From an uncultured Frankineae bacterium (lineage in GTDB: Bacteria > Actinomycetota > Actinomycetes > Mycobacteriales > SCTD01), in NCBI GenBank assembly GCA_902805805.1, contig CADCUE010000233.1:1-26529 (forward strand): a stretch of 26,529 nucleotides of DNA, given 5' to 3'. Shown here piece after piece: positions 24,363 through 26,529 of this stretch. Every line of letters starts with the position of its first letter. The stretch's first letter is position 1. A program made the translations under genes and the position numbers. Under the pieces are notes generated by a model. It searched no databases. It was not told the origin of the DNA and saw only the letters and a list, made by a program, of their open reading frames with translations.

Positions 24363-25157
24363 ATGAGCACCCGCACCTCGCCCTGGCCCCACGGCATCCC
24401 CTGCTGGGCCGACGTGTCCGCCACCGACGTCCGCGCCAGCGGCGCCTTCTACAGCGCCGTCCTCGGCTGGGCGGTCCCGGAGCCCGACGAGCAGTGGGGC
24501 GGCTACGTCACCGCCGCGGCCGGCGGGCAGCTGGTCGCGGGCATCGGGCCGCTGCAGGGCGGGTCGGCAGCCTGGACCGTCTACCTCGCGACCGACGACG
24601 TGGCGGGACTGGCCGCGCGGGCGCCCGAGCACGGCGGCACCGTCCTCGCGCCGGTCATGGACGTCGGTCCGCTGGGACGCATGGCGATCCTCGCCGACCC
24701 CTCCGGCGCGACCTTCGGGCTCTGGCAGGCCGGGACGATGATCGGCGCGAGCCGGGTCAACGAGCCGGGCGCTCTGACGTGGGAGGACCTGCGCTCGACC
24801 GACCCCGGGGCCGCCCGCGCCTTCTACGGCGCGCTGTTCGGCTACGCGTACGACCCGGTGGAGATGGCGGGTCCCGACTACACGACGTTCCGGCTGCCGT
24901 CGGAGCAGGCTCCGCTGGGCGGCATGGGCCCGATGATGGGCTCGCCCGACGGGACGGGCAGCCACTGGCTGGTCTACTTCGGCGTCGCGGACACCGATGC
25001 GGCCGTGGCCGCGGCCGAGGCCGCCGGCGGGTCGCTGCTGGCGCCGGCGAAGGACACGCCGTTCGGGCGGATGGCCTGGCTGGCCGACCCCGACGGCGCT
25101 GCCTTCACCGTCATGTCGATCGAGGCCTCGCAGCCGGCGCCGGACCGCAGCGGCTGA
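24363..25157 (+). CDS. Two-domain VOC (glyoxalase/bleomycin-resistance) protein, Rv0577/CFP30B-like
   Basis: 264-aa protein made of two vicinal-oxygen-chelate domains, about 10-125 and 135-255. Each begins with a trp/Asp-rich strand ([48 protein letters not shown], shown here only as landmarks at about 13-36 and 139-162) and ends with GRMAxLADPxGAxF (104-118 and 235-248). The repeat [20 protein letters not shown] is typical of the Rv0577/CFP30B group, labelled glyoxalase or hydroxylase without firm substrate. ATG 24363 is preferred over an in-frame GTG 12 bases upstream. A hairpin at 25165-25180 follows the stop. Confidence 0.88.
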   Translation: MSTRTSPWPHGIPCWADVSATDVRASGAFYSAVLGWAVPEPDEQWGGYVTAAAGGQLVAGIGPLQGGSAAWTVYLATDDVAGLAARAPEHGGTVLAPVMDVGPLGRMAILADPSGATFGLWQAGTMIGASRVNEPGALTWEDLRSTDPGAARAFYGALFGYAYDPVEMAGPDYTTFRLPSEQAPLGGMGPMMGSPDGTGSHWLVYFGVADTDAAVAAAEAAGGSLLAPAKDTPFGRMAWLADPDGAAFTVMSIEASQPAPDRSG

Positions 25158-25164
25158 CCTCCCC

Positions 25165-25180
25165 GCGCCGTGTGCGGCGC
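25165..25180 (+). terminator. Hairpin terminator after the VOC gene
   Basis: Perfect 6-bp stem GCGCCG/CGGCGC with a TGTG tetraloop, starting 7 nt after the VOC stop codon and just before the hemL promoter-like element. No T-run follows, as is common in this type of genome. Confidence 0.5.
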
Positions 25181-25187
25181 CGCCGGG

Positions 25188-25193
25188 CAGGAT
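25188..25193 (+). promoter_or_regulatory. Candidate -10 element for hemL (leaderless)
   Basis: CAGGAT differs from TAGGAT at one base and lies 7 nt before the ATG at 25201, the same geometry seen before the SDR and PBP genes. There is no Shine-Dalgarno before 25201. No -35 was recognised. Confidence 0.35.
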
Positions 25194-25200
25194 GGCCGCC

Positions 25201-26529
25201 ATGACCCACCCCTTCGAGGCGCCCGCCAGCGAGGCGCTGTTCGACCGCGCCCGGTCCGTCATCCCGGGCGGCGTCAACAGCCCTGTCCGCGCGTTCCAGG
25301 CGGTCGGCGGGACACCGCGGTTCATGGCCAGCGGCCGGGGGCCCTACCTCACCGACGTCGACGGCCGCGAGTACGTCGACCTCGTCTGCTCGTGGGGGCC
25401 GGTCATCCTCGGGCACGCGCATCCGGCCGTGGTCGCGGCGCTGCAGGAGGCCGCCGCGAAGGGCACCAGCTTCGGCACGCCGAGCCGCGGCGAGGTCGAG
25501 CTGGCCGAGCTCATCGTCGACCGGGTCGCCCCGGTGGAGCAGGTCCGGCTGGTCAACTCCGGCACCGAGGCCACCATGTCGGCGATCCGCCTGGCCCGCG
25601 GCTTCACCGGGCGCAGCAAGGTCGTCAAGTTCGCCGGCTGCTACCACGGGCACGTCGACGCGCTGCTGGCCAGCGCGGGCAGCGGGATCGCGACCCTGGG
25701 GCTGCCCGACAGCCCCGGCGTCACCGGCGCCACGACCGCCGACACGATCGTGCTGCCCTACAACGACCTCGAGGCGGTGCAGACGGCCTTCGAGCAGTCC
25801 GGCGACGAGATCGCCGTGGTGATCACAGAGGCGGCCGCCGCCAACATGGGCGTCGTCCCGCCCCTGCCCGGCTTCAACGCCGGTCTGCAGGGCCTGTGCC
25901 GGCAGCACGGCGCGCTGCTGGTCCTCGACGAGGTGATGACCGGCTTCCGGGTGAGCCGCGCCGGCCACTTCGGGCTGGAGGGGGTCGCACCGGACCTGTT
26001 CACCTTCGGCAAGGTCATGGGCGGGGGGCTGCCGGCGGCGGCCTTCGGCGGCCGGGCCGACGTCATGAGCCGGCTCGCGCCGCAGGGCCCGGTGTACCAG
26101 GCCGGGACGCTGTCGGGGAACCCGCTCGCCGTCGCGGCCGGCCGGGCCACGCTCGAGCAGTGCACCGACGAGGTCTACGCCCGCGTCGACGCGGCCGCCG
26201 AGACGGTCGGCCGGCTGGCGTCCGAGGCCCTGACGAGCGCGGGCGTCGCCCACCGGGTCAACCGCTCGGGCAGCCTGTTCAGCATCTTCTTCGCCGACCA
26301 CGCGGTCGTCGACTACGCCACCGCCTCGCAGCAGAACGTCCTGCAGTACAAGGCGTTCTTCCACGAGATGCTGGCGCGCGGCGTCTACCTGCCGCCGAGC
26401 GCGTACGAGTCGTGGTTCGTCAGCGCCGCCCACGATGAGCAGGCGCTGGAACGGGTAGCAGACGCCCTGCCGCACGCAGCCCGGGCCGCCGCCGCCGTCG
26501 ACGCGCCCGAGCTGGTGTCACCACCGACG
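25201..26529 (+). CDS. hemL: Glutamate-1-semialdehyde 2,1-aminomutase (3' end beyond window)
   Basis: PLP-dependent enzyme converting glutamate-1-semialdehyde to 5-aminolevulinate, the step between HemA and HemB. 443 codons are visible with no stop, close to the family's 430-450, so only the extreme C-terminus is missing. Motifs: [15 protein letters not shown] (18-32), [16 protein letters not shown] (118-133), Asp243 in [12 protein letters not shown] binding the PLP ring nitrogen, and Schiff-base Lys271 in [21 protein letters not shown] 25201 is chosen over ATG 25192 from the leaderless -10 and family N-terminus. It is separated from the rex-hem operon by the M18 and VOC genes and likely has its own promoter. 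Confidence 0.96.
   Translation, partial: MTHPFEAPASEALFDRARSVIPGGVNSPVRAFQAVGGTPRFMASGRGPYLTDVDGREYVDLVCSWGPVILGHAHPAVVAALQEAAAKGTSFGTPSRGEVELAELIVDRVAPVEQVRLVNSGTEATMSAIRLARGFTGRSKVVKFAGCYHGHVDALLASAGSGIATLGLPDSPGVTGATTADTIVLPYNDLEAVQTAFEQSGDEIAVVITEAAAANMGVVPPLPGFNAGLQGLCRQHGALLVLDEVMTGFRVSRAGHFGLEGVAPDLFTFGKVMGGGLPAAAFGGRADVMSRLAPQGPVYQAGTLSGNPLAVAAGRATLEQCTDEVYARVDAAAETVGRLASEALTSAGVAHRVNRSGSLFSIFFADHAVVDYATASQQNVLQYKAFFHEMLARGVYLPPSAYESWFVSAAHDEQALERVADALPHAARAAAAVDAPELVSPPT

Overview
The window is high-GC DNA (about 73-75% by eye) with GTG starts, 4-8 bp gene overlaps and strong third-position G/C. The gene order belongs to Actinobacteria (Actinomycetes): AcuC - 'phosphatase' - small excisionase-type HTH - bS22 - epimerase-like SDR - acyltransferase - HAD phosphatase - glutaredoxin-like - rex - hemA - hemC - hemD - hemB - hemL. 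From memory this parallels M. tuberculosis Rv0500A-Rv0512/Rv0524 and the Streptomyces rex-hemACD operon. I cannot name the genus; Geodermatophilales- or Frankiales-like lineages are possible.

Layout. (1) 1-3093: MacAB-type exporter (adaptor cut by the left edge, ATPase, FtsX permease), followed by acuC and a phosphatase-like gene (3126-5086). (2) 5223-7715: conserved block of HTH regulator, 32-residue bS22, SDR and PlsC-like acyltransferase. (3) 7716-11654: accessory segment inside that block, holding a DUF222/HNH endonuclease with a perfect actinobacterial SOS box in its promoter, and a divergent LysR regulator/EamA transporter pair. (4) 11638-16329: HAD phosphatase on the minus strand, divergent from a class A penicillin-binding protein, then an AMP-forming acyl-CoA ligase. 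(5) 16343-22998: glutaredoxin-like gene, then a Rex-operator-preceded operon rex-hemA-hemC-hemD-hemB plus two small membrane-protein genes. (6) 23027-26529: M18 aminopeptidase, two-domain VOC protein, and hemL running off the right edge.

The tetrapyrrole genes cover every step from glutamyl-tRNA to uroporphyrinogen III: HemA to glutamate-1-semialdehyde, HemL to 5-aminolevulinate, HemB to porphobilinogen, HemC to hydroxymethylbilane, HemD to uroporphyrinogen III. The Rex site suggests the NADH/NAD+ balance controls this, linking haem supply to respiration.

No gap between genes exceeds 300 bases; the largest are 7716-7935 (220 bases) and 5087-5222 (136 bases). I saw no tRNA, rRNA, CRISPR array or insertion sequence. 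The strongest second-look signals are the LexA box fitted exactly between -35 and -10 of a leaderless HNH gene, a 17-bp tandem repeat that duplicates a -10 element before the PBP gene, the Rex operator, a decayed methyltransferase domain in HemD, and the unassigned membrane-protein pair at the end of the haem operon. I did not find a clearly new multi-gene system.
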